Source: Rhodoferax potami
Lineage (GTDB): Bacteria > Pseudomonadota > Gammaproteobacteria > Burkholderiales > Burkholderiaceae_C
NCBI RefSeq assembly: GCF_032193765.1
Contig: NZ_JAVBIJ010000001.1
Span: 310,001-374,000 of the forward strand
DNA: 64,000 nt
Direction of reading: 5' to 3'
The notes under the pieces are model-generated. The model saw only the letters and a list, made by a program, of their open reading frames with translations. It ran no database searches and was not told the origin of the DNA. Shown in pieces: positions 34,156 through 42,796 of this stretch (its first letter is position 1; each line of letters starts with the position of its first letter). The position numbers and the translations under genes are program-made.

Positions 34156-35451
34156 TTAGTTTCCCAACACGAAGTTGGGCAGCCACAAGGAGAACGCCGG
34201 CACGTAAGTGACCAGCATCATGCAAGCCAGCAGTGCGCCGTAAAACGGCAAGATGGAGCGCATGACCTGTCCGATCGAAATGCCGCCAATCGCGCAGCCC
34301 ACCGCTTGGGTGGTGCCCACCGGTGGTGTGTTCAGGCCTAACGCGCAGTTGAGCAAAATCACCACGCCGAACTGGGTCGGGTCCATGCCAAATTTCTGGG
34401 CAATCGGCAAGAAGATGGGCGTGCAGATCAGCAGCGTGGGCGCCATGTCCAGAAAGGTACCCAGCACGAACAAGGCGAGGTTGATCATCAGGAAGATCAT
34501 CCATGGGCTCTGGGTGATGGTCCCCATCAGCTCGCCGGTGCGCTCGGGCACGTCATACATCGCCAAGAAGTAGCCGAAGGCGCTGGAGATACCGATCAGG
34601 AACAACACCACACCGGTCGTCTTGCTCGCTTTTGCGCAGGACTTGATGAAGTCATTCCAAGACAGCGAGCGGTAGGCCACAGCGGTAATCAGCAGTGCCC
34701 AAAGTACGGCAGTGGCAGCTGACTCGGTGGCGGTGAACACACCCGACAAGATGCCCACCAGAATGATGACCACGATCAGCAAGCCCGGCAGTGCGGCGAC
34801 AAAGCTGTTGAACACCTCACCCCAGCCGGCGAAGGCGCCGCGTGTGGGGTAACCGCGTTTGATAGCCACACCGTAGGCAGCCAGCAGGTTCAGCACGGTG
34901 AGTAACAAGGCCGGAATCACACAAGCCAGCATCATGTTCAGCACGCTCACCGATGCGATGCCTGCAGTGGCCAAGGTGTACAAAATCAAGTTGTGGCTGG
35001 TGGGCATCAAAGCACCCACAAGGGACGCGTGGGTGGTTACGTTCACCGCGTAGTCGGTGTTGTAGCCTTCCTTCTTCATCAAAGGAATCATCACCGAACC
35101 CATGGCGGATACGTCGGCCACAGGAGAGCCGGCCACGCCGCCGAACAGCGTGCAACCCATTACGTTGGACATGCCCAAGCCGCCCCGCACATGACCCACC
35201 ATGCTGTTGGCAAAGCGCACGATGCGGTGCGCGATGCCGCCGTGCAGCATCAGCTCACCGGCAAAGATGAAAAACGGAATCGCCAAAAAGGAGAACACCT
35301 GCATGCCACCCACCATCTTCTGGAACACCACGGCTACCGGCAAACCGGCAGTGATGATGGTGGCGACTGAAGATAGACCCACGGCGAAGCCCACAGGCAC
35401 GCCGATGATCAACAGCAAGCCGAAGCTCACACCCAAAACAATCAGTTCCAT
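34156..35451 (-). CDS. TRAP transporter large permease (DctM family)
   Basis: 431 residues with about 12 hydrophobic segments and DctM landmarks: LIIGVPVGFAVGLSSVATI, SFLAIPFFIFAGELMLHGGIAHRIVRFANSMVGHVRGGLGMSNVMGCTLFGGVAGSPVADVSAMGSVMIPLM, and LNCALGLNTPPVGTTQAVGCAIGGISIGQVMRSILPF. It carries out sodium-coupled uptake of a carboxylate delivered by the periplasmic receptor. It overlaps the small permease gene by ten bases. Context points to hexuronate or aldarate. Confidence 0.93.
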   Translation of the reverse strand: MELIVLGVSFGLLLIIGVPVGFAVGLSSVATIITAGLPVAVVFQKMVGGMQVFSFLAIPFFIFAGELMLHGGIAHRIVRFANSMVGHVRGGLGMSNVMGCTLFGGVAGSPVADVSAMGSVMIPLMKKEGYNTDYAVNVTTHASLVGALMPTSHNLILYTLATAGIASVSVLNMMLACVIPALLLTVLNLLAAYGVAIKRGYPTRGAFAGWGEVFNSFVAALPGLLIVVIILVGILSGVFTATESAATAVLWALLITAVAYRSLSWNDFIKSCAKASKTTGVVLFLIGISSAFGYFLAMYDVPERTGELMGTITQSPWMIFLMINLALFVLGTFLDMAPTLLICTPIFLPIAQKFGMDPTQFGVVILLNCALGLNTPPVGTTQAVGCAIGGISIGQVMRSILPFYGALLACMMLVTYVPAFSLWLPNFVLGN

Positions 35452-35930
35452 GCCGGCACCACTTCCTTGCCCTGCAGCAGGGCGATCACATGTTCAATCG
35501 TAAAAAGCACCACCAGCACGCCGGCGATGATGAGCGGGACGTAGTCCATGCTGGAGGGGATGGGCAGCATGGGCTTCTGGTCGTTCCATTTGAGGGCGGC
35601 CCAGATGTAGCCGTTGTAGGCCATCAGTGCGCCAAAAATGCCCACCAGGATGTGGATCACGATCTCCAGCTTCAGGCGCAGGCGGTCAGGCAATAGGCTG
35701 ATGATGGAGTCCATGCCGATGTGGCCGGCGTCACGTACGCCGACAGCCACGCCCAGCGCGGTGATATACAGCACCAGCAGCAAGGCCAAAGCCTCTGCCC
35801 AAGTGGGGGTGTCGTTGAATACATAGCGCCCGATGACCTGGTATTGCACGCAGGCGATGAGCACGATGAGGCCCGCTACCGCAAGCATCAAACTGAGCTT
35901 GGATAACGTGGCACAGAAGCGGGTGTACAT
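35442..35930 (-). CDS. TRAP transporter small permease (DctQ family)
   Basis: 162 residues with four hydrophobic helices (LMLAVAGLIVLIACVQYQVIGRYVFN; LALLLVLYITALGVAVGVRDAGHIGMDSIISLLPDRLRLKLEIVIHILVGIFGALMAYNG; VPLIIAGVLVVLFTIEHVIALL). The motif GRYVFNDTPTWAEALALLLVLYITALG is the usual DctQ signature. It pairs with the large permease, overlapping it, and follows the receptor gene after a hairpin-bearing gap. Confidence 0.92.
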   Translation of the reverse strand: MYTRFCATLSKLSLMLAVAGLIVLIACVQYQVIGRYVFNDTPTWAEALALLLVLYITALGVAVGVRDAGHIGMDSIISLLPDRLRLKLEIVIHILVGIFGALMAYNGYIWAALKWNDQKPMLPIPSSMDYVPLIIAGVLVVLFTIEHVIALLQGKEVVPAWN

Positions 35931-35950
35931 GGGGAGCTCCGGTGAAGAAA

Positions 35951-35979
35951 GAAAACCTCCCGGCCCTCAGGCCGAGAGG
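35951..35979 (-). terminator. Intercistronic hairpin between the TRAP receptor and dctQ
   Basis: CCTC-C-CGGCC (35956-35965) pairs with GGCCG-A-GAGG (35970-35979) around a CTCA loop, nine pairs with one mismatch. On the minus strand the stem is followed by TTTTCTTTC. It has the form of a leaky terminator placed just after the binding-protein gene, favouring excess receptor. Confidence 0.65.
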
Positions 35980-35994
35980 TGGCACAGACGCGAA

Positions 35995-36963
35995 TTACTT
36001 CGTGTCTTGCACGGCCTTCACCAGGCGCTTCATGTCAGGGGTGCTGGCGAACTTGTCATACACAGGGCCCATGACGTCCTGGAAGGACTTTTTGTCCACT
36101 TCCACGATCTCGACGCCGGCAGCCTTCACCATGTCGAATTCTTTCTTCTCATAGGCCGCCCAGGCGGTGCGGTTGAAAGCGACCGATGCCTTGGCTGCTG
36201 CGCGGACCTGGTCTTGCTCGGCTTTGGGCAGCTTGTCCCAGGCAATCTTGGAGAACAAGAGCACTTCGGGAGCCATCGAGTGTTCGGTCTTGTTGTAGAA
36301 CTTGGCCGCTTCAAAGTGGCGGCTGCCGGAGCCGTAAGAGGGGTAGTTGTTTTCTGCCGCGTCAATAATGCCGGTCTTCAGGGCGGTCATGACCTCACCG
36401 AAAGGCATGGGGGTGGGGTTGGCGCCCATCGCGGCTGTCAGTGCGACCCACAGGTCAGACTGCTGCACGCGGATCTTCAGACCCTTGGTGTCGGCCACCG
36501 ACTTGATGGGCTTCTTGCTGTAGATCGAGCGCGCGCCGGAGTCGTAGTAGGCCAGCAGCACAAAGCCTTGCGCTTCGCAGTCCTTGGCGATTTCTTCACC
36601 GATCGGGCCGTCCAGCACTTTGTGCAGGTGATCCACCGAGCGGAACAGGAAAGGCAGCACCGGGATATTGGTCTTGGCACATACCGAGTTCATCGGGCTG
36701 ATATTCACGCGCACCATGTCCAGCGCGCCGATCTTCACCTGGTCAATGGTTTCTTTTTCGGTGCCCAGAGCACCTTTGTTGAACACCTTGATGCTGTGCT
36801 TGCCGCCGGTGGCTTTTTTGAGTTCTTCACTCATGAACTTGACTGCGGTAACGGTGGGGTAGTCGTCCGAGTTATGGATGTCGGCGGACTTGAACTCTGT
36901 GGCGTGTGCTGTCAGGCTCAAAACAGCCACTGCAGCGGCCAGGACGGTAGGTACCAGTTTCAT
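35995..36963 (-). CDS. TRAP transporter substrate-binding protein (DctP family)
   Basis: 322 residues with a signal peptide ([16 protein letters not shown]). DctP features include [64 protein letters not shown], the carboxylate-binding Arg in [35 protein letters not shown] and [14 protein letters not shown]. It is the receptor for the DctQM pair that follows. Placement directly after udh and the lactonase makes a hexuronate or aldarate the probable ligand. Confidence 0.92.
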   Translation of the reverse strand: MKLVPTVLAAAVAVLSLTAHATEFKSADIHNSDDYPTVTAVKFMSEELKKATGGKHSIKVFNKGALGTEKETIDQVKIGALDMVRVNISPMNSVCAKTNIPVLPFLFRSVDHLHKVLDGPIGEEIAKDCEAQGFVLLAYYDSGARSIYSKKPIKSVADTKGLKIRVQQSDLWVALTAAMGANPTPMPFGEVMTALKTGIIDAAENNYPSYGSGSRHFEAAKFYNKTEHSMAPEVLLFSKIAWDKLPKAEQDQVRAAAKASVAFNRTAWAAYEKKEFDMVKAAGVEIVEVDKKSFQDVMGPVYDKFASTPDMKRLVKAVQDTK

Positions 36964-36993
36964 GTTGTCTCCTCTATGGGGATTGGTTTGGGG

Positions 36994-37914
36994 TTAACGG
37001 ACGGGAAAACGGGAAAACAAGGGTTCGGGCAGGCCCTGCACGCCAGGCTCCAAGACCAGCAAGGCGCCGTCCAGCGTGGCATCGAAGCCGGGAGCGGGGC
37101 TGGCAGGGCGGATGGATGTAACAAACAGGTGGCGCAGCTCAGGCCCGCCAAAGGCGCACATGGCCGGCTTGCTCACCGGCACGGCGACCGACTGCAACAA
37201 CGTGCCCTCTGGGCTGAAGCGGTGGATCTGGCCTGCGTCGTTGCCGCAGATCCAGTAGCAGCCTTCTGCATCTACCGCTGCGCCATCGGGCCGGCCGGGC
37301 AGGGCTTGCATGTCGACCCAAGCGGCTTGCGGGCCCCAGTTGCCGGTGGCGGTGTCGAAAGAGTGTTTCCAGATCTGTTGGCGGCTGGGGTGCGAATCTG
37401 ACAAATACGCGGTCGTGCCATCCGGGCTGAAGGCCATGCCGTTGGGGGTGATGTAACCCTCCAGCACCGGGCCACGCAGTCCGCTCTCGTCCAGGCCGTA
37501 GATGCCGCCGGCGGGGCTGGCAAGCCCCATGTCGCGGACCATGGTGCCCGCCCAGAAGCGGCCGTGGTGGTCGCAGCGACCGTCATTGAAGCGCATGCTC
37601 GGGTGCGGATGGGTCACGCTGGCCAACAGGCTGAGGTGCGCGACGGGTGGGTCACTCAAGGTGACTTCAAAAATGCCCGTCTCCATGGCGGCAATCAGAG
37701 TGCCGCGCTCCGTCATGGCGATGCAGCCCACGCGCTCCGGCAGTGTCCAGGTGCTTTGGTGGCGGTTGCCCCAGTTCAACCGGTGAATGAACGGGCCTTC
37801 AATGTCGACCCAATAAATGCACTGGTTAGCCACGGACCAGACGGGGCTCTCGCCCACTTTGTCGCGGCTGATGCTGATGGCCTCTACGGCAGGGGTGTGA
37901 ACAGACACAGACAC
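36994..37914 (-). CDS. SMP-30/gluconolactonase family protein, probable aldarolactonase
   Basis: 306 residues from a GTG start one base after the udh stop. The six-bladed propeller family motifs are present: KVGESPVWSVANQCIYWVDIEGPFIHRL, MRFNDGRCDHHGRFWAGTM, YITPNGMAFSPDGTTAYLSDSHPSRQQIW and GRPDGAAVDAEGCYWICGNDAGQIHRFSPEG, supplying the Glu, Asn and Asp metal ligands. Next to uronate dehydrogenase it most likely opens the galactaro- or glucaro-lactone made by Udh before the dehydratases act. Confidence 0.87.
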   Translation of the reverse strand: MSVSVHTPAVEAISISRDKVGESPVWSVANQCIYWVDIEGPFIHRLNWGNRHQSTWTLPERVGCIAMTERGTLIAAMETGIFEVTLSDPPVAHLSLLASVTHPHPSMRFNDGRCDHHGRFWAGTMVRDMGLASPAGGIYGLDESGLRGPVLEGYITPNGMAFSPDGTTAYLSDSHPSRQQIWKHSFDTATGNWGPQAAWVDMQALPGRPDGAAVDAEGCYWICGNDAGQIHRFSPEGTLLQSVAVPVSKPAMCAFGGPELRHLFVTSIRPASPAPGFDATLDGALLVLEPGVQGLPEPLFSRFPVR

Positions 37915-37915
37915 C

Positions 37916-38752
37916 TCAAGCGGTTTTCTTGGGTGGCAGGTGCGCCGTCATCGGCTCGCCCTGGAACAAGAAGCCGCCGCCTTGGTAAATCACGGCAGGA
38001 TCGGTCACATCAGGTTCGAGCGTGCGGGCGTAGACCGCCTCGCGGAACGGGTCGGAACTGTCCTGCGGCACATAGCCCACATGGCGGGCGGCGCTGTTGT
38101 CGTACCAAGTGACCGCGTTATCCGACATGCCGAAGATCGCGGTGTGCCCCAGCACCGGCGTGGTCAGGCAAGCAGTCACCAAACGGTGCAGGTCGTCAAA
38201 ACTCAGCCAGCTGGCCAACATGCGGCGGTCGCGCGGCTCGGCAAACGAAGATCCGATGCGCACGCAGGCCGTCTCGATACCGTAGCGGTCGAAATACATG
38301 CGGGACAGGTCTTCGCCAAAAGCCTTGCTCACGCCGTACAGGCTGTCGGGGCGGGCAGGGTGGTTCAGGGTGATGGTTTCGCTCTGCTTGTAAAAGCCGG
38401 TCACATGGTTGGAGCTGGCAAACACCACCCGCTTCACGCCATGCTTACGGGCTGCTTCGTACAGGTTGTAGACGCCCAAAATGTTGGCTTGCAGAATGGG
38501 CTCGAACGGGCCCTCCAGCGAGATGCCGCCGAAATGGACGATGGCGTTCACGCCTTTGACCATCGCATCAACCGCTGCTGCATCGGCCAGGTCAGCCAGC
38601 ACCACCTCTTCGCCGGCACGGGCAGCGCCGAAATCGCTGCGGTCAGAGAGGCGCAAGACCTCGCAATTGGCCTTCAAACGGTCGCGCATGGCAGTGCCCA
38701 AGCCGCCTGCAGCGCCGGTCATCAGCAAAGTGTGGTGTACTTTAATGGTCAT
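37916..38752 (-). CDS. udh: Uronate dehydrogenase
   Basis: 278 residues, a short NAD-dependent epimerase/dehydratase-fold enzyme: nucleotide motif LLMTGAAGGLGTAMRDRL, ADLADAAAVDAMVKGVNAIVHFGGISLEGPFEPILQANILGVYNLYEAA, catalytic Tyr-Lys in DSLYGVSKAFGEDL and CVRIGSSFAEPRDRRMLASWLS. These fit bacterial Udh, which oxidises D-galacturonate or D-glucuronate to the aldaric acid lactone. First gene of the operon on the minus strand, facing the FadR-type regulator across an 85-bp gap with a candidate operator. Confidence 0.9.
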   Translation of the reverse strand: MTIKVHHTLLMTGAAGGLGTAMRDRLKANCEVLRLSDRSDFGAARAGEEVVLADLADAAAVDAMVKGVNAIVHFGGISLEGPFEPILQANILGVYNLYEAARKHGVKRVVFASSNHVTGFYKQSETITLNHPARPDSLYGVSKAFGEDLSRMYFDRYGIETACVRIGSSFAEPRDRRMLASWLSFDDLHRLVTACLTTPVLGHTAIFGMSDNAVTWYDNSAARHVGYVPQDSSDPFREAVYARTLEPDVTDPAVIYQGGGFLFQGEPMTAHLPPKKTA

Positions 38753-38773
38753 GAAATAGAGAGCTGAATTGTC

Positions 38774-38795
38774 AGTTGTATGTTGTCTGATGTGT
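38774..38795. promoter_or_regulatory. Candidate operator of the uronate/aldarate regulator, site 1
   Basis: AGTTGTATG followed by TTGTC lies between the divergent udh and FadR-type regulator genes. The 22-base segment matches the one at 39616-39637 at 18 positions. Two such sites flanking the regulator gene, one before udh/regulator and one before gudD, suggest shared control. Confidence 0.5.
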
Positions 38796-38837
38796 TAAAT
38801 TGTGGTCATCGTCTCAGACCGCGTCAAGGACTTTTCC

Positions 38838-39617
38838 ATGGACCTAGTGCAAACCCCTAGAACAATTGCAGCGTCTGGTGCAACACCGGAGGCGACCGAC
38901 GTTTTGCGCCCGCGCCGCGCCAAAGGCTTGGTAAATGAAGTGGTCGAAAGTCTGGCCGCCAGCATCCGCGAAGGCGCGATCCAACCCGGCGACAAACTGC
39001 CCACCGAGTCAGAAATCATGGGCCGTTTTGATGTCAGCCGCACCGTGGTGCGCGAAGCCATTTCGCGCCTGCAAGCCAACCGCTTGGTAGAGACCCGCCA
39101 CGGTGTGGGCACCTTCGCACTGGCACCGCAGAGCAGTGGCAACTTTCAGATCGCTGATGTGGATTTCGCCACTGTCGCAGATGTGATTGCCCTGCTAGAG
39201 CTAAGGATTTCGCTGGAAACCGAGGCGGCGGGCCTGGCGGCACAGCGCCGCACGGAGGCCAATTTGCAGGCCATGCAAGCTATGCTGGATGCGTTCCAAA
39301 AGTCGATCGAAGAGGACTCGGATGCGGTGCCTTCTGACTTCAGTTTCCATATGGAAGTCGCCAAGTCCACTGGTAACCGTCATTTTGCCGACCTGATGAC
39401 GTACCTGGGCACCATGATCATTCCGCGCACCCGCATCAACACCGCGAGCAGTGCGCCGGAAGGGCGCTTGGCGTACCTGCGGCGGGTGCATGGTGAGCAT
39501 GAATACATCTTCAACGCCATCCGCAATCAGGACGCGGATGCGGCCCGCGCCGCCATGCGCACCCACTTGGCGAACAGCAAGGACCGTTTGAGAAAATCGC
39601 AGGTCGACGCGGTTTAG
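38838..39617 (+). CDS. FadR/GntR family regulator of uronate/aldarate catabolism
   Basis: 259 residues from the ATG at 38838 (AAGGA seven bases upstream). The winged helix is at residues ~30-100 (AKGLVNEVVESLAASIREGAIQPGDKLPTESEIMGRFDVSRTVVREAISRLQANRLVETRHGVGTF), followed by an FCD domain with metal-binding residues (DFSFHMEVAKSTGNRHF; RVHGEHEYIFNAIRNQD). It is divergent from udh and directly upstream of gudD. Repression relieved by a uronate or aldarate intermediate is the likely mode, by analogy with UxuR, ExuR and related FCD proteins. Confidence 0.9.
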   Translation: MDLVQTPRTIAASGATPEATDVLRPRRAKGLVNEVVESLAASIREGAIQPGDKLPTESEIMGRFDVSRTVVREAISRLQANRLVETRHGVGTFALAPQSSGNFQIADVDFATVADVIALLELRISLETEAAGLAAQRRTEANLQAMQAMLDAFQKSIEEDSDAVPSDFSFHMEVAKSTGNRHFADLMTYLGTMIIPRTRINTASSAPEGRLAYLRRVHGEHEYIFNAIRNQDADAARAAMRTHLANSKDRLRKSQVDAV

Positions 39618-39637
39618 TTGTATGATGTCCTATATGT
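39616..39637. promoter_or_regulatory. Candidate operator upstream of gudD, site 2
   Basis: AGTTGTATG followed by ATGTC, 18 of 22 bases identical to the site at 38774-38795. It lies immediately after the regulator stop codon and 52 bases before the gudD start. Confidence 0.5.
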
Positions 39638-39688
39638 AGGGGCGCCACCCATCCTTTCATATCGAGCGCCCCGCTAAGGAGATTGACC

Positions 39689-41041
39689 ATGACCCCGTCT
39701 GAAAAACCCTCTGTGCGCGGCACCCCTGTGGTGACTGCGCTGCGCGTCATCCCGGTTGCCGGCCATGACGGAATGTTGATGAACCTGAGTGGTGCCCACG
39801 CGCCTTTCTTTACCCGCAACATCGTCATCCTGACCGACAGCAGCGGTAACACCGGTGTGGGCGAAGTGCCCGGCGGCGAGAAGATCCGCCAGACCCTCGA
39901 AGACGCTGCCTCTTTGGTAGTAGGCCAATCCATTGGCAACTACAACGCCATCCTGAACCGCATGCGCGAAGCCTTTGCCGCCCGCGACAGCGAGGGCCGT
40001 GGCCTGCAGACCTTTGACCTCCGCGTGGCGATTCACGCAGTCACCGCCGTGGAAAGTGCCTTGCTCGATTTGCTGGGCAAATTCTTGGGTGTGCCGGTGG
40101 CGGCCTTGCTGGGCGATGGCCAACAACGCAGCAGCGTCGCGGTGCTGGGCTACCTGTTCTATGTGGGCGACCGCCAGAAGACTGACTTGCCCTACATCAG
40201 CGAGCCGGATCAGGCAGATGACTGGAAGCGCCTGCGCCACGAGAAAGCCATGGACGCGGACGGCGTAGTGCGCTTGGCAGAAGCCGCCTATGCGCGCTAT
40301 GGCTTTCTGGATTTCAAGCTCAAGGGCGGTGTGCTGCGCGGCGAGGAAGAAGTGGAGGCCATACGCGCCCTGCATGCCCGCTTCCCGCAAGCCCGCATCA
40401 CCTTGGACCCGAACGGTGGATGGCTGTTGAATGACGCGGTGCGCCTGTGCCGCGACTTGCATGGCGTGATGGCCTACGCCGAAGACCCCTGCGGTGCAGA
40501 AGGCGTGTTCTCCGGTCGCGAAGTCGTGGCCGAGTTCCGCCGCGCCACCGGCCTGCCCACTGCCACCAACATGATTGCCACCGACTGGCGCGAGCTGGCG
40601 CATTCGCTGGCCTTGCAGTCGGTGGACATTCCCTTGGCCGACCCGCATTTCTGGACCATGCAAGGTTCGGTGCGGGTGGCGCAGGTCTGCCAAACCTGGG
40701 GTCTGACCTGGGGTTCGCATTCCAACAACCACTTTGACGTGTCGCTGGCCATGTTCACCCATGTGGCGGCCGCTGCACCGGGCAAGGTGACGGCCATTGA
40801 TACGCACTGGATCTGGCAGGACGGCCAGCGCCTGACCCAAGACCCGCTGCAGATTGTGGGCGGACAGATTGCGGTGCCCACCACGCCTGGTTTGGGTGTG
40901 GAGCTGGACATGGTCGAAGTGGAAAAAGCCCATCAGCTCTACTTGCAGCACGGCTTGGGCGCACGTAATGATGCGATGGCCATGCAGTACCTGATCCCCG
41001 GCTGGAAGTTCGACCCCAAGCGTCCCTGCCTCGTACGTTGA
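39689..41041 (+). CDS. gudD: Glucarate dehydratase
   Basis: 450 residues from the ATG at 39689, with AAGGAG seven bases upstream. Enolase-superfamily GudD motifs: [56 protein letters not shown], base Lys pair in [13 protein letters not shown], metal ligands in [11 protein letters not shown] and [20 protein letters not shown] and general-base His in [15 protein letters not shown]. It dehydrates D-glucarate to 5-dehydro-4-deoxy-D-glucarate, feeding GarL. With garD it lets the cell use both glucuronate- and galacturonate-derived aldarates. Confidence 0.95.
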   Translation: MTPSEKPSVRGTPVVTALRVIPVAGHDGMLMNLSGAHAPFFTRNIVILTDSSGNTGVGEVPGGEKIRQTLEDAASLVVGQSIGNYNAILNRMREAFAARDSEGRGLQTFDLRVAIHAVTAVESALLDLLGKFLGVPVAALLGDGQQRSSVAVLGYLFYVGDRQKTDLPYISEPDQADDWKRLRHEKAMDADGVVRLAEAAYARYGFLDFKLKGGVLRGEEEVEAIRALHARFPQARITLDPNGGWLLNDAVRLCRDLHGVMAYAEDPCGAEGVFSGREVVAEFRRATGLPTATNMIATDWRELAHSLALQSVDIPLADPHFWTMQGSVRVAQVCQTWGLTWGSHSNNHFDVSLAMFTHVAAAAPGKVTAIDTHWIWQDGQRLTQDPLQIVGGQIAVPTTPGLGVELDMVEVEKAHQLYLQHGLGARNDAMAMQYLIPGWKFDPKRPCLVR

Positions 41042-41051
41042 GGCTTGAATT

Positions 41052-41100
41052 GGCCTCTAGCGCCCGTCGATATTGCGCGAGCAGCTCCTATTTCAGGAGC
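41052..41100 (+). repeat. 49-bp dispersed repeat, intergenic copy after gudD
   Basis: Starts GGCCTCTAGCGCCCGTC and ends with the hairpin GCTCCT-ATTTC-AGGAGC (41084-41100). It is close in sequence to the xdhA copy at 62672 in its left 40 bases. It occupies most of the 98-bp gap between the gudD stop and the amidohydrolase stop. Confidence 0.7.
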
Positions 41101-41108
41101 AAATCCGC

Positions 41109-41135
41109 GCTAATGCCTTTAGCTACTGCGCAGGT
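41109..41135 (-). repeat. Partial dispersed repeat copy in inverted orientation
   Basis: GCTAATGCCTTTAGCT then ACTGCGCAG matches the GCTAT...AGCTGCTTGCGCAG half of the family read in the opposite sense to the copy at 41052. It ends at the 3' end of the amidohydrolase gene, so the convergent gene ends here are joined by a head-to-head repeat pair. Confidence 0.4.
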
Positions 41136-41139
41136 GAGG

Positions 41140-42618
41140 TCAGTGGACTGCAGCCGCAGCCAGCTGCAGCGCCAGCCGGTTGTGGCGCTCCATCAGCGGG
41201 CCGAGATCTACCGTATCCAAGTGGCCCTCGCGCACCACCACTTTGCCGTTGACGACCGTGTAGTCCGCCTGCGGACTGGCACACAGCAGCAGGCTGCCGA
41301 CCGGGTCATGAACTGCGCCACCGGCAAAGCCCAGCGTGTCCAGGTCAAACAGCACCAGGTCCGCACACATGCCCACTGCAAGGTGGCCGATGTCTTTGCG
41401 GCCCAGTACTTGCGCGCCGCCCCGGGTGGCTACGCTCAGGGCATCCCGCGCGGTCATCTCGGCCGGGCCCAGATCGCAACCGAAGAAGGTGCGGCGTTCG
41501 CCAGTGGGCAGCACACGCTCCTCGGGTGGCTGCATGGCGCGGCCTACGCGGGCCAGCAGCAGGGCCTGGCGGGCCTCGTTCACCATGTGGGCAGCGTCAT
41601 TGCTGGCACTGCCGTCCACACCCAGGCCTACCGGCACGCCGGCGTTCAGCATTTTGCGGATGGGGGCGATGCCGCTGGCCAGGCGCATATTGCTGCACGG
41701 GCAGTGGGCCACGCCGGTGCGGCTGGCGGCAAACAGGCTGATGCCCTCGTCATCCAGCTTCACGCAGTGGGCGTGCCACACGTCCTCACCCAGCCAGCCC
41801 AGGTCTTGGGCATATTGGGTGGGGGTGCAGCCGAACTTTTCGCGGCTGTAGGCGAGGTCGTGGTCGTTCTCCGCCAGGTGGGTGTGCAGGCGTACGCCCT
41901 GACCCTTGAAGCTGCGGGCCAGCAGGGCGGCTTCGCGCATCAGGTCGCGGCTCACGCTGAACGGGGAGCAGGGCGCCAGTGCCACATTCAGCATGGAGCC
42001 CCAGCTCGCATCGTGGTGCTGCTCGATCAGCCGTTGGCTCTCTTTGAGAATGAAGTCTTCTTGTTCTACCACCCGGTCCGGAGGCAGGCCGCCTTGGCTC
42101 TGGCCTACGCTCATGCTGCCCCGCGTGGCCACAAAGCGCATGCCGATTTCGGCAGCCGCGCTAATGCTGTCGTCCAGCCGCACACCGTTGGGGTAGATGT
42201 AGAGGTGGTCGCTGCTGGTGGTGCAGCCGCTCATCAGCAGTTCCGCCATGGCGATCTGGGTGCTCACCTGCACCATCTCGGGGGTCAGGCCGGCCCAGAT
42301 GGGGTACAGCCCGCGCAGCCAGCCGAACAGCTCTGCGTTTTGCACACCGGGTATGGCCCGCGTGAGGCTCTGGTACATGTGGTGGTGGGTGTTCACCAGA
42401 CCGGGGGTGACCAGATGGCGCTGCGCGTGGATCACCTCGTCAGCTTCCAGCGCGTGTGGCGGCAGGTCGGCCGTGGCGCCCATAAAAGCGATACGGTTAC
42501 CCTCGATATAAATCGAAGCGTTGCGCAGCTCGGTGGATTGCGCCGGGTCAGCGTGGTCGAAAGTGGCCGAATCGAATGTGGCGATGGCGCGCGCGTTGTG
42601 GATCAGCAAAGTGCCCAT
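41140..42618 (-). CDS. 8-oxoguanine deaminase-type amidohydrolase (AtzB-like)
   Basis: 492 residues of the metal-dependent amidohydrolase superfamily: metal-binding HxH in TPGLVNTHHHMYQSLTRA, GCTTSSDHLYIYPNG, His in VRLHTHLAENDHDLAYS, VWHAHCVKLDDEG and Asp in GLGVDGSASNDAAHMVNEAR. The subgroup covers 8-oxoguanine deaminase and hydroxydechloroatrazine ethylaminohydrolase; the YIYPNG(V) and GRAM(Q) stretches and the purine genes elsewhere in the window favour 8-oxoguanine deaminase, which makes urate. It sits within the aldarate block, so this is not certain. Confidence 0.8.
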   Translation of the reverse strand: MGTLLIHNARAIATFDSATFDHADPAQSTELRNASIYIEGNRIAFMGATADLPPHALEADEVIHAQRHLVTPGLVNTHHHMYQSLTRAIPGVQNAELFGWLRGLYPIWAGLTPEMVQVSTQIAMAELLMSGCTTSSDHLYIYPNGVRLDDSISAAAEIGMRFVATRGSMSVGQSQGGLPPDRVVEQEDFILKESQRLIEQHHDASWGSMLNVALAPCSPFSVSRDLMREAALLARSFKGQGVRLHTHLAENDHDLAYSREKFGCTPTQYAQDLGWLGEDVWHAHCVKLDDEGISLFAASRTGVAHCPCSNMRLASGIAPIRKMLNAGVPVGLGVDGSASNDAAHMVNEARQALLLARVGRAMQPPEERVLPTGERRTFFGCDLGPAEMTARDALSVATRGGAQVLGRKDIGHLAVGMCADLVLFDLDTLGFAGGAVHDPVGSLLLCASPQADYTVVNGKVVVREGHLDTVDLGPLMERHNRLALQLAAAAVH

Positions 42619-42796
42619 GAATGTGTTTCTCCGTCAAACAAGTGTCCCACCGGTCAAGGTGGCTCCTGTCGAGGCCGAATCCCGCTGGCCGGCTGCACGA
42701 GCCACCAGAGGCGAGCACCACGTTGCCGAGCATCCCGGGCTGTGCTGACGCGCTATGCGCCCCTGAATTTTGCCCCATTTACTTTTGCATCAAGCG

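Noticed and set aside
35833..37401. Long + strand open frame opposite the TRAP receptor and lactonase genes
   Set aside because: Runs through two well-supported genes on the other strand and shows no domain motif.
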